The notes below the pieces were generated by a model. The model was not told where the DNA came from, did not search any database, and saw only the letters and a list, made by a program, of their open reading frames with translations. Both the position numbers and the translations under genes were made by a program. 64,000 bases of DNA from Oscillatoriales cyanobacterium (GTDB lineage: Bacteria > Cyanobacteriota > Cyanobacteriia > Cyanobacteriales > Laspinemataceae). Below are positions 24,931 through 35,285 of this stretch, in pieces (the stretch's first letter is position 1; the number at the start of each line of letters is the position of its first letter). Location: NCBI GenBank assembly GCA_011390955.1, contig JAABRM010000002.1, positions 62,001 through 126,000 of the forward strand, in the 5' to 3' direction.

Positions 24931-25049
24931 TTTAGGTGAACATAATTAATTGCACTTTTCTGTTCCCACCGATAGGCTGTGGATTCCCGCATTCGCGGGA
25001 ATGACAGTTTTTTTCTGGTATGGTCTGTGGTTATTTCTGCCCGTAAACT
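24931..25049. mobile_element. TA-target MITE, third and degraded copy
   Basis: TTTAGGTGAACATAATTAAT at the left and CCCGTAAACTTAT at the right are decayed forms of the MITE ends seen at 24169-24311. The interior hairpin ATTCCCGCATTCGCGGGAAT is well kept. It lies between the antitoxin-type gene and the response-regulator kinase. Confidence 0.8.
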
Positions 25050-25074
25050 TATTTAGGCAAAGATATATTCGGGT

Positions 25075-26175
25075 TTAATTGTTAATCTCAATGGTAAATA
25101 TTGAGCCATTTGGCGTATTATCTGCTACCATAATGTTGCCGCCGTGGGCCTCAACCACAATCTTACAAAATGCTAAACCCAACCCGATTTGATTAACCCC
25201 TTTCATCAAAGTGCCAATTTCGTATTTTTCAAAAATACCTTGACGTAAATTCTCATTGACTCCGGGACCAAGATCGGCGACCTGAATTCGGGCGCCGGTT
25301 TCCCCTGGGAAATCCACTAATAGGGTGACTTCGCTATCTTGTGGGGAAAACTTAATGGCATTAGATAATAAATTATCGATCGCCCGACGAAACAGCATGG
25401 GATCGACTTTGACGCTGCGGCGATTTGCGGCGGGAATTTTGCCAATCAGTTGTAAATTTTTTCGTTCTGCAACCGATCGCATATCGGCGATCGCTGAGGC
25501 ACAAATTTCGCAAATATCTGCATCTTGGTAATCGAGGACTAACTTATTCGCTTCTAATTTAGCTTTTAAAAGTAAATCATCTACTAGCCGCCGCAATTGG
25601 TGTGAGCCATTTAAAATTCTTTCTAGATTTTTCTGACGTTTTTCCAGGGGCAGGTTCGGATATGCTATTAGTAGATCGGCGGTGGGCATAATCATCGCAA
25701 TGGGATTGCGTAAATCGTGGACGATCATATTCACCATATCTTCGCGGAATTTGAGTAAGTCCCGCAAATTATCCAAAGAAGTTTTTAGGGTCAGTTGGGT
25801 GTTGACTCTAGCCATCAAAATGGGCGGACTAACGGGTTTGGTAATATAGTCAGCAGCCCCTAATTCTAAACCTTTCCGTTCGTCTTCAATTTCCGATTTA
25901 GCGGTGAGAAAAATCACGGGAATTTCTTGCGATCGCATATCCGCCTTGAGTTGACGACAAACTTCATAACCATCCATTCCGGGCATCATAATATCCAGTA
26001 GGATTAAATCAGGGGGACTAGCTGACTGGGCGATCGCCAATCCTTTTTCCCCGTTGTTGGCAACTTTAACCCGAAAATTATCCTTAAGTAAACCGCTAAT
26101 AAAAGCCAGATTGTCTGGGGTATCATCTACCACCAGAATTGTCTTTTTATCGCTCGTAATTGGTGAAATTTCCAT
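25075..26175 (-). CDS. Response regulator-histidine kinase protein
   Basis: 366 residues. A receiver domain comes first (acidic pocket near 17, phosphorylatable Asp61 in LILLDIMMPG, Lys113 in YITKPV). A HisKA domain follows with His153 in IVHDLRNPI, then HATPase_c with NLLSNAIKFSP, GPGVNE and GLGLAFC. No membrane segment is present, so it is cytoplasmic and probably receives phosphate from another kinase. It starts 21 bases after the hybrid kinase stop, in the same direction, so the two likely form one phosphorelay operon. Confidence 0.93.
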   Translation of the reverse strand: MEISPITSDKKTILVVDDTPDNLAFISGLLKDNFRVKVANNGEKGLAIAQSASPPDLILLDIMMPGMDGYEVCRQLKADMRSQEIPVIFLTAKSEIEDERKGLELGAADYITKPVSPPILMARVNTQLTLKTSLDNLRDLLKFREDMVNMIVHDLRNPIAMIMPTADLLIAYPNLPLEKRQKNLERILNGSHQLRRLVDDLLLKAKLEANKLVLDYQDADICEICASAIADMRSVAERKNLQLIGKIPAANRRSVKVDPMLFRRAIDNLLSNAIKFSPQDSEVTLLVDFPGETGARIQVADLGPGVNENLRQGIFEKYEIGTLMKGVNQIGLGLAFCKIVVEAHGGNIMVADNTPNGSIFTIEINN

Positions 26176-26196
26176 ATAGATACCCCGTTAATTTTT

Positions 26197-29100
26197 TTAC
26201 TGGTGAACATTTGCTTTAGCCAAGGTTAAAGCTTGATAAGCAGCATCAAAGTCAAAGGAATCGATCCCATCAGCGATCGCCTGATAATGGTCAGGAAAGG
26301 CATTTTTCAGTAAGTCGCCATAATCCTGTAAAATTTCGGCGGCATCCGCATCATTTTCGCTTAACAATTCCCCTAAGCGATCGCTAATTTTGCTTACTTT
26401 ATCCCAGTCAATTGTGACTGGGGAGGAAACGGTTTCTGGGGGCAATTTAACTTCCAGAATATGAATTAACTTTTCCAGAGGACAACGCACGGCGATTAAC
26501 AGTGAATCGATTTCCATACTGGAACCTCCATCTTTAACCGCCTTTTCTAAAGCGGAGGATGCGGCTTGGATTTCTTCAGCCCCAATATTGCCCGCTACCC
26601 CACGCAATGTATGGGCCAATCTTTCTGCTAATTTATAGTCACCAACTTCCCAAGCTTGAATAAATTGTTGGGTAAAGTTTTTTTGTCCCGATATAAACTT
26701 GCGTAACATAGACAGATAAAGGGATTTTTTCCCCAGAACCCGACGCAAACCTTCGCATACATTCAGACCCGGAATATCTGTAGGAATGGCGATCGCATCT
26801 TCGGGGGGGGCGATCGCCGGGACAGGAGTTTTTGCTAATTTCTTCGTGGAAGGCTGGGGTTTAATCCATGTTAATAAAGTATTCCAGAGTTCATCGGGTT
26901 CAATAGGTTTAGCCACATGATCGTTCATCCCCGCAGCTAAACAGCGATCGCGATCGCCTTGCATTACATTCGCAGTCATGGCCACAATAGGCAAAGCTTG
27001 GTAATGAGAATCTTGGCGAATCTGAACCGTAGCTTCAACCCCATCCATTTCGGGCATTTGCATATCCATTAACACCAAATCGTAATCATCAGCCCGGACT
27101 TTTTCCACCGCAACGCGCCCATTTTCGGCCAAATCAACCGCAAATCCGGCATCTTGTAACAACTCTATTGCCACTTCTTGATTCACTTCATTATCTTCAA
27201 CCAAAAGAATCTTTGCCCCTTGAATTTCTTTGAGGCGATCGACCAGCAAACTAGGAGTTTCATAAACCGGACTATTGCCCTGGTGGGATGAGGGATCGCC
27301 CAGTAATCTGGCCAGACTATCAAACACAATGGAAGCATTTACTGGCTTGACCAAAACATCAGCAATCCCGCTGGATTCTGCCTCTTTAAATACTTCCTCT
27401 CGTCCGTAAGCGGTGACGATTAAATGATGCGGTTTATGCTTCAAAGGAGTTTTTTTGATGCGGCGGGCTACTTCCAACCCGTCCATCCAGGGCATTTGCC
27501 AATCCAGAAACACAATTTCATAAAAGCGATCGGAGGCATCTGCCGCCGCGACTGCATCCAAAGCTGCCTGACCGGAACTCGCCAGATCCACATCAAATTT
27601 CATCTGTTCCAGGAGATCCTTCATCACCAATCGGGCATTTTCATTGTCATCAACCACGAGGACTCGTTTGCCTTGAATATCTCGACTCAGTACCATTCGC
27701 CGTGGGGGTAAGGTACTCTTTTGCAAACAAACCGTGCTCCAGAAAGTGCTACCTTTTCCGTATTCACTTTCCACCCCCACTTCGCCCCCCATGAGTCCCG
27801 CAATTCGCTTACAGATGGCCAGCCCTAAGCCGGTGCCACCAAACTTCCGGGTGGTGGAAGTATCTGCCTGTTGGAAACTGTTGAACAAGGCGGTCATTTG
27901 CTCCTCGGTCAAGCCAATCCCGGTATCTTTGACGGCCAAATACAGCACCACATCGCGATCGCGGTATTCTTTCAGCTTAACAATGATGGTGATTTCCCCT
28001 TTTTCCGTAAACTTAACCGCATTATTGGCATAATTAATCAGAATTTGCCCCAAACGTAGGGGATCGCCGATAAAATTTCGGGGCAAATTTTGCTCAATAT
28101 CAAATAGCAATTCTAGACCCTTGCCGGTGGCTTTTTCCGTAATCAAAGTGGCCACATTTTCTAATACTTTTTCCAAATCAAAATCGATCTGTTCAATCTT
28201 CAATTTCCCCGCTTCAATCTTGGAAAAATCGAGAATATCATTAATCACTCCTAATAAATGTTGACTAGATGTCTGGATTTTTTTGACATATTCCCGCTGA
28301 CGGGAATTCAAATCAGTTTTAAGGGCGAGATGGGTCATGCCGATAATGGCATTCATGGGAGTACGAATTTCATGGCTCATATTCGCCAGAAAATCAGATT
28401 TAATGCGGGTGGTTTCCTCCGCCAATTCTTTCGCCCGTCGCATTTCTGCTTCAGCGGCTTTAATTTTACTGATATCCGTTAACCAACCTAAAACACCGGG
28501 CTTGCCTTCATATTCCGTGGCGACAAAAGTGGCCATAATATCCCGAATTTCTCCATCGGAACCATACATTTTATAAGTACCGCCTTCAAGTACGCCATAA
28601 CTGGCTAGTTGTTCCAGCATATAAAGGCGATCGAATTTATCCACATAGATTTTTTCTGGGCTGTCGCCAATTTTGAGATCGACCAGGGAGGCAATGCAGG
28701 GGTTAGCAAAACGAGTGACGCCATCTACAGAGATGGCAACGCCCGCTGGTGCTTTATCCAGAATCCACTGCAATTGTTCCCGCTGGCGGATAATTGCCGA
28801 TTCCGTCTGCTTGCGGGCGGTGACATCGCGCACTGAGGCAAAGACACTGATGCCACGATCCCCCAGTTCCGGCAACCGGGCTAATCCCACTTCGATGGGA
28901 AACCGGGAACCATCTTTACGCTGACCCTGTAACTCCAAATTGCGATCGCCAACCAGACAAGCGGGATTTTTGGCGACTAAGTGATGATAAAAGTCAACCT
29001 GCTGGGAAAAAGCATCCCCTAGTCCCAGGACTCCCCAGCATTGACCAATCAGTTCGTCTCTCTCGTAACCGAACATCCCATCAAGAACCGGGTTAGTCAG

Positions 29101-30018
29101 AATAATCTCGCCCTGGGAGTCAATTACCAACACCCCATCGGGGGCATATTCAATAATCCCACGATACCAGGCTTCTGTATCTGCCAGGGCTTTGCTTTGA
29201 TTCCGTTGCCAAGTAGTTTCCCGCAGTACCAACAACATGATGATACCCGTCAGTAAGGTGCTTGCCAGGGTGACACCAATGGCGATCGCCTGGATTTGCA
29301 GCCCAGAACCAACAACACTGCTGAGGGGATTACCGAAAAACCGAGTGGATGTCATGGCGATGTAGTGCATCCCGGATGTAGCCAGACCCATGACTACCGC
29401 TGAACTGGCTAGGGCATAGCGTCCCGCGCCGGAAAATATGTTGCTGATATAAAACCGAAACCAAAGGGCGATCGCCGCCAAAGCGATCGCCACCAGAATT
29501 GACAGGGAAAACAGCACGGGATCGTAGCGAATCCAACCATCTAACTGGATCGCGGCCATCCCTGAATAGTGCATCGTCCCAATCCCTAGCCCCACAAATA
29601 CCCCCCCAGCGAGTAAAACGGGGAAACTGGGTTGGGGGCGGGCGATGAAATGCATAGTATAGATGCTGGCCCCTACACTGGGAAGCACCGATATCGCCGT
29701 GATCCAAGGGTTATAGCTGGTGCTACAGGAAAGGTGAAATCCCAGCATCCCAATGAAGTGCATCGCCCAGATGCCCACCCCCAAAGCCAATCCACTCAGG
29801 GAAAGAAGTGTATCGCGAACCTGCTTACTGGCAACTTGCTCGGCAAACTGACCCATTAAAAATGCCATATATGAAGTAAAAATGGCGATCGCGATCGACA
29901 GAATTACCAAAAAAGGCTGATACTCCCCGTGATGGACAATATGGCTGGCGGATACTTGGTTCATTAAATGGAAATAATTACTCAACATTGCTGTTAAACC
30001 CACAGAAAAAATTGCCAA
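26197..30018 (-). CDS. MHYT-PAS hybrid histidine kinase with two receivers and HPt
   Basis: 1273 residues. Seven-helix MHYT sensor at about 35-265 with the motifs [23 protein letters not shown] and GMHYIAM, proposed in this family to bind copper and sense O2, CO or NO. Two PAS domains follow (about 285-400 and 410-530). HisKA has His near 548 ([11 protein letters not shown]), with HATPase_c GTGLGLAIC. Two receivers follow ([11 protein letters not shown] and [11 protein letters not shown]), then an HPt with [12 protein letters not shown] near 1136. It carries a full phosphorelay in one chain. An alternative start is the internal ATG eleven codons in. It lies upstream of the response regulator-kinase in one operon. 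Confidence 0.93.
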   Translation of the reverse strand: MAIFSVGLTAMLSNYFHLMNQVSASHIVHHGEYQPFLVILSIAIAIFTSYMAFLMGQFAEQVASKQVRDTLLSLSGLALGVGIWAMHFIGMLGFHLSCSTSYNPWITAISVLPSVGASIYTMHFIARPQPSFPVLLAGGVFVGLGIGTMHYSGMAAIQLDGWIRYDPVLFSLSILVAIALAAIALWFRFYISNIFSGAGRYALASSAVVMGLATSGMHYIAMTSTRFFGNPLSSVVGSGLQIQAIAIGVTLASTLLTGIIMLLVLRETTWQRNQSKALADTEAWYRGIIEYAPDGVLVIDSQGEIILTNPVLDGMFGYERDELIGQCWGVLGLGDAFSQQVDFYHHLVAKNPACLVGDRNLELQGQRKDGSRFPIEVGLARLPELGDRGISVFASVRDVTARKQTESAIIRQREQLQWILDKAPAGVAISVDGVTRFANPCIASLVDLKIGDSPEKIYVDKFDRLYMLEQLASYGVLEGGTYKMYGSDGEIRDIMATFVATEYEGKPGVLGWLTDISKIKAAEAEMRRAKELAEETTRIKSDFLANMSHEIRTPMNAIIGMTHLALKTDLNSRQREYVKKIQTSSQHLLGVINDILDFSKIEAGKLKIEQIDFDLEKVLENVATLITEKATGKGLELLFDIEQNLPRNFIGDPLRLGQILINYANNAVKFTEKGEITIIVKLKEYRDRDVVLYLAVKDTGIGLTEEQMTALFNSFQQADTSTTRKFGGTGLGLAICKRIAGLMGGEVGVESEYGKGSTFWSTVCLQKSTLPPRRMVLSRDIQGKRVLVVDDNENARLVMKDLLEQMKFDVDLASSGQAALDAVAAADASDRFYEIVFLDWQMPWMDGLEVARRIKKTPLKHKPHHLIVTAYGREEVFKEAESSGIADVLVKPVNASIVFDSLARLLGDPSSHQGNSPVYETPSLLVDRLKEIQGAKILLVEDNEVNQEVAIELLQDAGFAVDLAENGRVAVEKVRADDYDLVLMDMQMPEMDGVEATVQIRQDSHYQALPIVAMTANVMQGDRDRCLAAGMNDHVAKPIEPDELWNTLLTWIKPQPSTKKLAKTPVPAIAPPEDAIAIPTDIPGLNVCEGLRRVLGKKSLYLSMLRKFISGQKNFTQQFIQAWEVGDYKLAERLAHTLRGVAGNIGAEEIQAASSALEKAVKDGGSSMEIDSLLIAVRCPLEKLIHILEVKLPPETVSSPVTIDWDKVSKISDRLGELLSENDADAAEILQDYGDLLKNAFPDHYQAIADGIDSFDFDAAYQALTLAKANVHQ

Positions 30019-30794
30019 AACTTGCCGAAAAAGTCTATATTCTAATTTTACACCTCAGCCCCAGATTTTTCCTACTAAATTATCCCGATCGAACACATAA
30101 AATACACGGGGAAGATAAAACGATCCTTTAAATGTTTCTCTGTATTTTCTTGGTGGTAATGGCAAAACATATCTCGGTTTTATTTACCGATATATGTTTA
30201 ATAGACTGTTTAATATACCCCTGGCTGCAATTCCAAAGCGATTTTCTTTGACGATTAATTGCCGGTTGCCTAGAAATCTGCCTAATTGCTGAACCATTGC
30301 CAGAATCTATGTCAGACACTTCAAATCTGCCAATTAAAAAGCGATATATCGAGGGGGATGAATGAGGGGTAGAGGGTTACATCATCGGCGGGATAAGGGG
30401 CCGCAGAGGCGTTTCTGCCATGTCACCGAGATACTCCGGGATACTCCGGGATACTCGGTGCATAGTTATTTTTCCAGAGTAAAACCTCAGCTTTGTAAAG
30501 ATTTTACAAAGCTGAGAAGACTTAAGGGGGCAAGACAAGGGAGAAATTTAAAACTTTTGTAAAGATATTCCGGTCAAGAGGTCGATTTATGCCAAAATTC
30601 GGTAAAATTACATAGATTTCACAACCACAAAGGCAAAAGCACTCTGCCTGTAATGGCAAACAACTGCATCAGATCGACATCAGATCGACATCAGATCAAA
30701 AAAAATCAGCTTAACAAAATTTTCCAAGTCATTCAGAAGCAAAAAAATGTAGCTAGAAATATCCTAGTCAATTGGTGAATATAACAGGAGCTTT
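30019..30794. promoter_or_regulatory. Divergent intergenic region with inverted and direct repeats
   Basis: About 775 bases between the hybrid kinase and the WecG-type gene, read in opposite directions. It contains an 11-bp direct repeat GATACTCCGGG (30431-30455), a 10-bp direct repeat ATCAGATCGAC (30669-30697) and the 31-base hairpin at 30486-30516. No gene is supported; small open frames lack ribosome sites. The promoters of both operons must be here. Confidence 0.5.
30486..30516. promoter_or_regulatory. 14-bp perfect inverted repeat (operator or hairpin)
   Basis: CTCAGCTTTGTAAA (30486-30499) and TTTACAAAGCTGAG (30503-30516) are exact complements around a three-base loop. There is no uridine tract on the plus strand; on the minus strand GGTTTTA follows. 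It lies 278 bases ahead of the WecG-type start. It could be an operator, a small-RNA terminator or a cruciform; the choice cannot be made from sequence. Confidence 0.6.
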
Positions 30795-31982
30795 ATGAGT
30801 AAAGTCAAGATTCTCAATGTATCATTGGACAATTTTTCTAAAATTGAACTTTTAGAAAAACTCAAGGAAGGTGGGTTTGTCATTACTCCGAATGTAGATC
30901 ACTTAATGAAGCTACAAAAAGATCCAGATTTTTATCACGTTTATCAAGCAGCCGATTATCGAGTTTGCGATAGCAAAATTTTAATGTATGCGGCGAAAAT
31001 TTTGGGGAATCCATTTAAAGAAAAATTATCAGGATCGGATTTTTTTCCGGCTTTTTATGAATATTATAAGCATGATGAATATGTCACAATTTTTCTCTTA
31101 GGTGCGGCGGCAGGAGTTGCCCAACAAGCCCAGCAAAATATTAATCAACGGGTGGGCAGAAACATGGTAGTCGGGGCTTATTCTCCCTCTTTTGGGTTTG
31201 AAAAGAATGAGCCGGAATGTGACTATATTATTGATTTAATTAATCGATCGGGAGCGACAGTTTTAGGCATTGGGGTCGGCGCCCCTAAACAAGAAAAGTG
31301 GATTGCTAAGTATAAGCATCGACTAAATAATATTAAAGTGTTTCTGGCCATTGGCGCTACGATTGATTTTGAAGCGGGTTATCGGGCGCGATCGCCAAAA
31401 TGGATGAGTGAACTGGGCATAGAATGGCTGCATCGCCTGATGTCGGAACCGCAACGTTTGGCCAAACGTTACCTAATTGAAGATATGCCATTTTTCTGGC
31501 TATTGTTCCAGCAAAAACTTAATCGTTACAATTACAAAGTTCCCCTAGGAGTGCATTTGAGACAAGCAGGATTAATCTCTAATGCACAATTAGAACTGAT
31601 TTTAGAACAGCAACGGAAACACCCAAACTTGCGGTTTGGAGAGATTTTGACGATGCATGGGTGGCTGAAGCCGGAAACTGTTGATTTCTTTGCGGAACAA
31701 TTTCCTGAATTGTCCCGAATGAGCCCACAACCCTTGGGTCAATATCTCAAAGCTGCTGCTTTGTTAGATGATTTACAAATCAGCCGAATTTTAGAAGAAC
31801 AAAATCAAGTAAATTTACGCTTTGGGGAATTGGCGGTTCAAAAAGGATGGGTGAAACAGGAAACTATCGACTTATTCCTTTCATCCTTAAATGCCGCACC
31901 AAAATCTCCACCATCAGTGAGCCTTAGCGACCAAGATTCCATTGGGCTGAATCCTGCCCAAAAAACGGTGAAATTATCGTAA
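30795..31982 (+). CDS. WecG/TagA/CpsF glycosyltransferase with two MshEN-like modules
   Basis: 395 residues. The first 245 are the WecG/TagA/CpsF fold: TPNVDHLMKL (31-40), GIGVGAPKQEKWI (158-170), RARSPKWMSELGIEWLHRL. It transfers an aminosugar-type residue to a lipid-linked saccharide at the membrane face. The last 150 residues hold two repeats shaped like the MshEN c-di-GMP-binding motif: 249-302 (PLGVHLRQAGLIS, a five-residue spacer RKHPN, then RFGEILTMHGWLK) and 312-365 (PLGQYLKAAALLD, then RFGELAVQKGWVK). The known motif starts Arg-Leu-Gly; here it is Pro-Leu-Gly or Arg-Phe-Gly. AGGAG lies at 30786-30790. A Wzc-like gene follows. Confidence 0.85.
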   Translation: MSKVKILNVSLDNFSKIELLEKLKEGGFVITPNVDHLMKLQKDPDFYHVYQAADYRVCDSKILMYAAKILGNPFKEKLSGSDFFPAFYEYYKHDEYVTIFLLGAAAGVAQQAQQNINQRVGRNMVVGAYSPSFGFEKNEPECDYIIDLINRSGATVLGIGVGAPKQEKWIAKYKHRLNNIKVFLAIGATIDFEAGYRARSPKWMSELGIEWLHRLMSEPQRLAKRYLIEDMPFFWLLFQQKLNRYNYKVPLGVHLRQAGLISNAQLELILEQQRKHPNLRFGEILTMHGWLKPETVDFFAEQFPELSRMSPQPLGQYLKAAALLDDLQISRILEEQNQVNLRFGELAVQKGWVKQETIDLFLSSLNAAPKSPPSVSLSDQDSIGLNPAQKTVKLS

Positions 31983-32359
31983 TTTCTTACCATAAAGGAT
32001 CTGGATTGCCGTGGAGTGTTGATGACAATGATCGACACTCCTTTTTTTAGGGTGAAGCGTCTGAACAAAAAAGCGATCGGCTTCTAGGTAGAATGGGAGG
32101 TAATACCAGTGTGAATTGTCAAAAAAACAAAGGCGATCGCGTAAATCAAGCCCAGAATCAAGCCCAGAATCAAGCCCAGGCAAGGTGTTGATTCGGGGAC
32201 GATCCAGCACTTTTTTCTTCAAAACCCCAGGAAGATGCGCGATCGAGTGGTCAAAAGACTAAAAGCTTACAATAATATTATCTAGATCAAAATGCCCAGA
32301 TATGGGATCTGGTTTTTATCTAGTGCTTATCGCAATGGCTGACCCACGCAGAGGTGACA
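31983..32359. other. Intergenic region with a 12-bp direct repeat
   Basis: CAAGCCCAGAAT repeats about three and a half times at 32139-32180. The antisense open frame across it (LDSG units) lacks a plausible start region and I reject it as a gene. AACAAAAAAGCGATCGGC and other HIP1 sites occur. The tyrosine-kinase promoter should be in the last 150 bases. Confidence 0.55.
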
Positions 32360-34708
32360 ATGGAAGCAAAACAATACACGGACAACCAAATCGAACCAGC
32401 ACAGGATTTTGAGCAACTGTCACCGATTCAGCCGGTAGCGCCGCAGTTGCCGCCATCATTGCCATATATAGACGATGAGGTGGATCCGGAGAACGCACCC
32501 AAGCCGAAAAAAGCCAACATCATCCCCCCACTAATCAGAATTTTACTAAGAAAAGGGTGGCTAGGTCTGATTCCCGCCATCTTACTTGGTGGGCTGGCAT
32601 TCAAGTTCGTTCCCTCACCCCCTCTGGGATTCAGAGGTTCTTTTCGGTTATTAGTGGAACCCTTGACTTCTGAAGGCGCTAGATCTGAACCCGGTGCTTT
32701 AGCGGGAACTAATAGAATTGCCGGAGCCCCTGGGTTAGATTATGTGACTCAGCTACAAATTTTACAAAGTCCTCAGATATTAGACGCAATTCTGAAACAA
32801 GTTCAAACTAAGTACCCAGATTTTCAAAAATTTCAACTTAGACAAGGGATGGTAGTTCAGCAGGTTGTTGTGGGTAGGAATGCGAGAGATGGGGCGACAA
32901 AATTAATCGAAGTCGTATATCAAGATACACAATTGCCTACGGAAGGCCAGAAAAAAACCCAAGAAAGAGTTTTATTTGTTTTAGATGCTATTGCTGATAA
33001 ATACTTACAATATAGCTTAGATGAACGCCGCAGTCGCATTAGTGAAGGGGTGAAGTTTATTGACGAACAACTTCCCGGATTAGAGGAAGAAATGAATCGG
33101 ATTCAAAACCAAATCCAAGAACTTCAGCAAAAATATAATTTGACGGATTTGAGTGTTTTAGCCTCTGAGTTAGCGGGTCAAAGAAGCACTTTAAATGGTC
33201 AACTGTTTGAAGTGAATCAGTTACTCGCGGAACAAAGAACCCTCTATCTAAGCTTAAAACAATCCCTGGGAATCACCACCAACAATGAAGCCGTAGAAGA
33301 GTTTACACTGATCCAAAGAACTCGCTATCAAGACCTGTTGGTACGGTTACAAGCTGTAGAAACTCAGATTGCCACGGAGTTAGTGCGCTTTAAAGAGGAG
33401 AACCCGGTGATTTCTGTGCTCAGGGAGGAGCAACAAAATATTTTAGCCGCCCTGAGAGCGGAAGCACAGACCGCCTTGGGCGAAAAGCTCACAGGGGCAG
33501 AAAGTAATCCACAGTTGCTGGGGTTGCCGAATCAGGTTCGGCAGGGTCGAATTGTTCAGATAGTGGATACGTTAACTCAAATTGATATCTTGGAAGTCCG
33601 TAAACGGGTCTTAGAACAAGAACAACTTATTTTACAACAAAGAACTCGTGACTTTCCCGAAATTTCTCGTCGATATAATCAATTACAAAATAAGTTACAA
33701 ATTACGAATCAAACCTTTTATCAACTGTTGGAAAATCGCCAGAAACTATTAGTTGAGGCAGCCCAAAAAGAAGTGCCTTGGCAGGTAGTTTCTCAACCAG
33801 ATTTACCTCGTTTTCCTGATGGTTCGGTGATTCCGATTTATGGAGAATCTCGAAAAAAACTCTTGCTGATGGCAATAATCGCCGGTCTAGGATTAGGTTT
33901 GGGGGTGGTTTTGCTGATCGATATCGCCCGGAATATCTTTTTTACCCCTCAAGATATCGACGATCTGGTTCCATTTCCCCTGTTGGGAATTATTCCCCGC
34001 GATCGCGGCGTCACAAAATTGGCCATGTCTTCAGAAGATACCAGTTCTTTATCCTTGACCAATTCGGGCGCCGCATCGGATACCAATCAACCCGTGGGGG
34101 GCTATTCTGACAATCCTGAGTTCTTGGAAGCCTTTAGTTTGCTATTTGCGAAACTGCGGTTTCTTGCGGCGGATTTTCCCATCCGTTCTTTGACCATTGC
34201 ATCCGCGCAAGTGGGGGATGGTAAGTCTACCATTGCTTTACATTTGGCGCAAACTGCTGCCCTGATGGGCCAACGAGTATTATTAGTCGATGCGAATTTA
34301 CGCCGACCAGCCCTGCACCTTATGTTAGATATTCCTAACTTCAAAGGACTGAGCGATCTGTTGATCGATAAATTGCCACCCAAAGAGATGATTTCGCGAT
34401 CGCCTCTAGCGGATAACTTATTTGTGCTGACTGCCGGTGCGCCCACCCCGGTTGCCCCCAAATTACTGGCATCTCCGCAAATGCGTTATTTAATGGAAGA
34501 ATTAGAATCAATGTTTGACTTGGTAATCTATGACACTGCTCACCTGCTGGAGTTAGTAGATACGAATTTTCTGGCTGAACATACCGATGGCATTTTAATG
34601 GTAGTGGCGGTGAAGAAAACTAAACTCTCTGCGGTGAACCAAGTCATCAATGACCTGAAGAATTTTAATTTATCGGTTTTAGGGACTATTGCCAACGATC
34701 TCAGATAA
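32360..34708 (+). CDS. Wzc-like chain-length regulator and BY-kinase
   Basis: 782 residues from ATG 32360 (GAGGT at 32351; a GTG two codons earlier is also open). A Pro-rich cytoplasmic start is followed by membrane helix 1 (LIPAILLGGLAFKFV, about 75-90), a large periplasmic Wzz-type region with coiled coils (220-450), helix 2 (LLLMAIIAGLGLGLGVVLL, about 505-525) and a BY-kinase: Walker A QVGDGKSTIA, Walker A' VLLVDANLRRP, Walker B LVIYDTAH. The protein ends LGTIANDLR with no C-terminal tyrosine cluster, so it cannot autophosphorylate at the usual tail. It controls polymerisation or export of exopolysaccharide, in keeping with the upstream glycosyltransferase. Confidence 0.9.
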   Translation: MEAKQYTDNQIEPAQDFEQLSPIQPVAPQLPPSLPYIDDEVDPENAPKPKKANIIPPLIRILLRKGWLGLIPAILLGGLAFKFVPSPPLGFRGSFRLLVEPLTSEGARSEPGALAGTNRIAGAPGLDYVTQLQILQSPQILDAILKQVQTKYPDFQKFQLRQGMVVQQVVVGRNARDGATKLIEVVYQDTQLPTEGQKKTQERVLFVLDAIADKYLQYSLDERRSRISEGVKFIDEQLPGLEEEMNRIQNQIQELQQKYNLTDLSVLASELAGQRSTLNGQLFEVNQLLAEQRTLYLSLKQSLGITTNNEAVEEFTLIQRTRYQDLLVRLQAVETQIATELVRFKEENPVISVLREEQQNILAALRAEAQTALGEKLTGAESNPQLLGLPNQVRQGRIVQIVDTLTQIDILEVRKRVLEQEQLILQQRTRDFPEISRRYNQLQNKLQITNQTFYQLLENRQKLLVEAAQKEVPWQVVSQPDLPRFPDGSVIPIYGESRKKLLLMAIIAGLGLGLGVVLLIDIARNIFFTPQDIDDLVPFPLLGIIPRDRGVTKLAMSSEDTSSLSLTNSGAASDTNQPVGGYSDNPEFLEAFSLLFAKLRFLAADFPIRSLTIASAQVGDGKSTIALHLAQTAALMGQRVLLVDANLRRPALHLMLDIPNFKGLSDLLIDKLPPKEMISRSPLADNLFVLTAGAPTPVAPKLLASPQMRYLMEELESMFDLVIYDTAHLLELVDTNFLAEHTDGILMVVAVKKTKLSAVNQVINDLKNFNLSVLGTIANDLR

Positions 34709-34722
34709 AAACGATCGAAACA

Positions 34723-34752
34723 TCAGATGCTTTCACAATTAAAAGCATCTGA
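34723..34752 (+). terminator. Possible terminator of the Wzc-like gene
   Basis: TCAGATGCTTT (34723-34733) pairs with AAAGCATCTGA (34742-34752) across an eight-base loop, fifteen bases after the stop. No run of T follows directly, so efficiency is doubtful. Confidence 0.5.
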
Positions 34753-34962
34753 ATCGGCAATTTTCCGCCAATCGTCTAAACAGGGTGCTGGCAACAAATC
34801 CGGCAATAAATTAATTTAGCAAAGGCAATTTATTGCTGGTAAAAATTTCTTTTTCTGTCGCTACAAAAGAGGGGTATGAGAATATAGTTTTGCTCTTTTT
34901 TCCCCACGAAACATCGATAATATCGATGCTTTGGAGACCAACCGCATACTTCTGTAACGCTA

Positions 34963-35112
34963 TATAATACCATTTCTAATTTTCCACAAATACGCAACGT
35001 TAGGGGCGCAAGCATTGCGGCCCTACTTCTGGTGATTTATCTGTAGGGGCGCAATGCTTGCGCCCAAATTAACCTCGAAATCGTAGCAATAATTTTTGAA
35101 ATAGGGATAAAT
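34963..35112. repeat. Dispersed element F, copy 1
   Basis: About 150 bp with two hairpins of the GGGGCGCAAGCATTGCG type (35004-35027 and 35042-35066). Its outer sequences (AATACCATTT and GAAATCGTAGCAATAATTTTT) recur in inverse orientation at 38667-38812. Non-coding. The rest of the gap up to 35285 shows no gene. Confidence 0.82.
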
Positions 35113-35285
35113 AAATAATTGTTAATCAGTAATTTAGTAAAAATCGTCAAGTCCGCAAGTAATTTTCAGCATAGGTGACAAGGGCTACAATTTTTTTAAT
35201 GAATTGCTCTAGTCATGGATGACAATCCTGCCTAAAATTTGGAAAAAACCTACCAATTTTGGCAATCACGGATTAGCATATAAGC

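Noticed and set aside
26197-30018. Direct oxygen- or CO-sensing by the MHYT domain
   Set aside because: It is a proposed role for the family; nothing in this sequence shows ligand identity, so it is noted only as a proposal.
30362-30562. 66-codon plus-strand frame
   Set aside because: It crosses the 14-bp inverted repeat and direct repeats in the intergenic region, and has no ribosome site.
31974-32222. 82-codon minus-strand frame with LDSG units
   Set aside because: It consists of a 12-bp direct repeat plus intergenic DNA, with no ribosome site and no family resemblance. The repeat itself is noted as a possible relative of the in-frame minisatellites.
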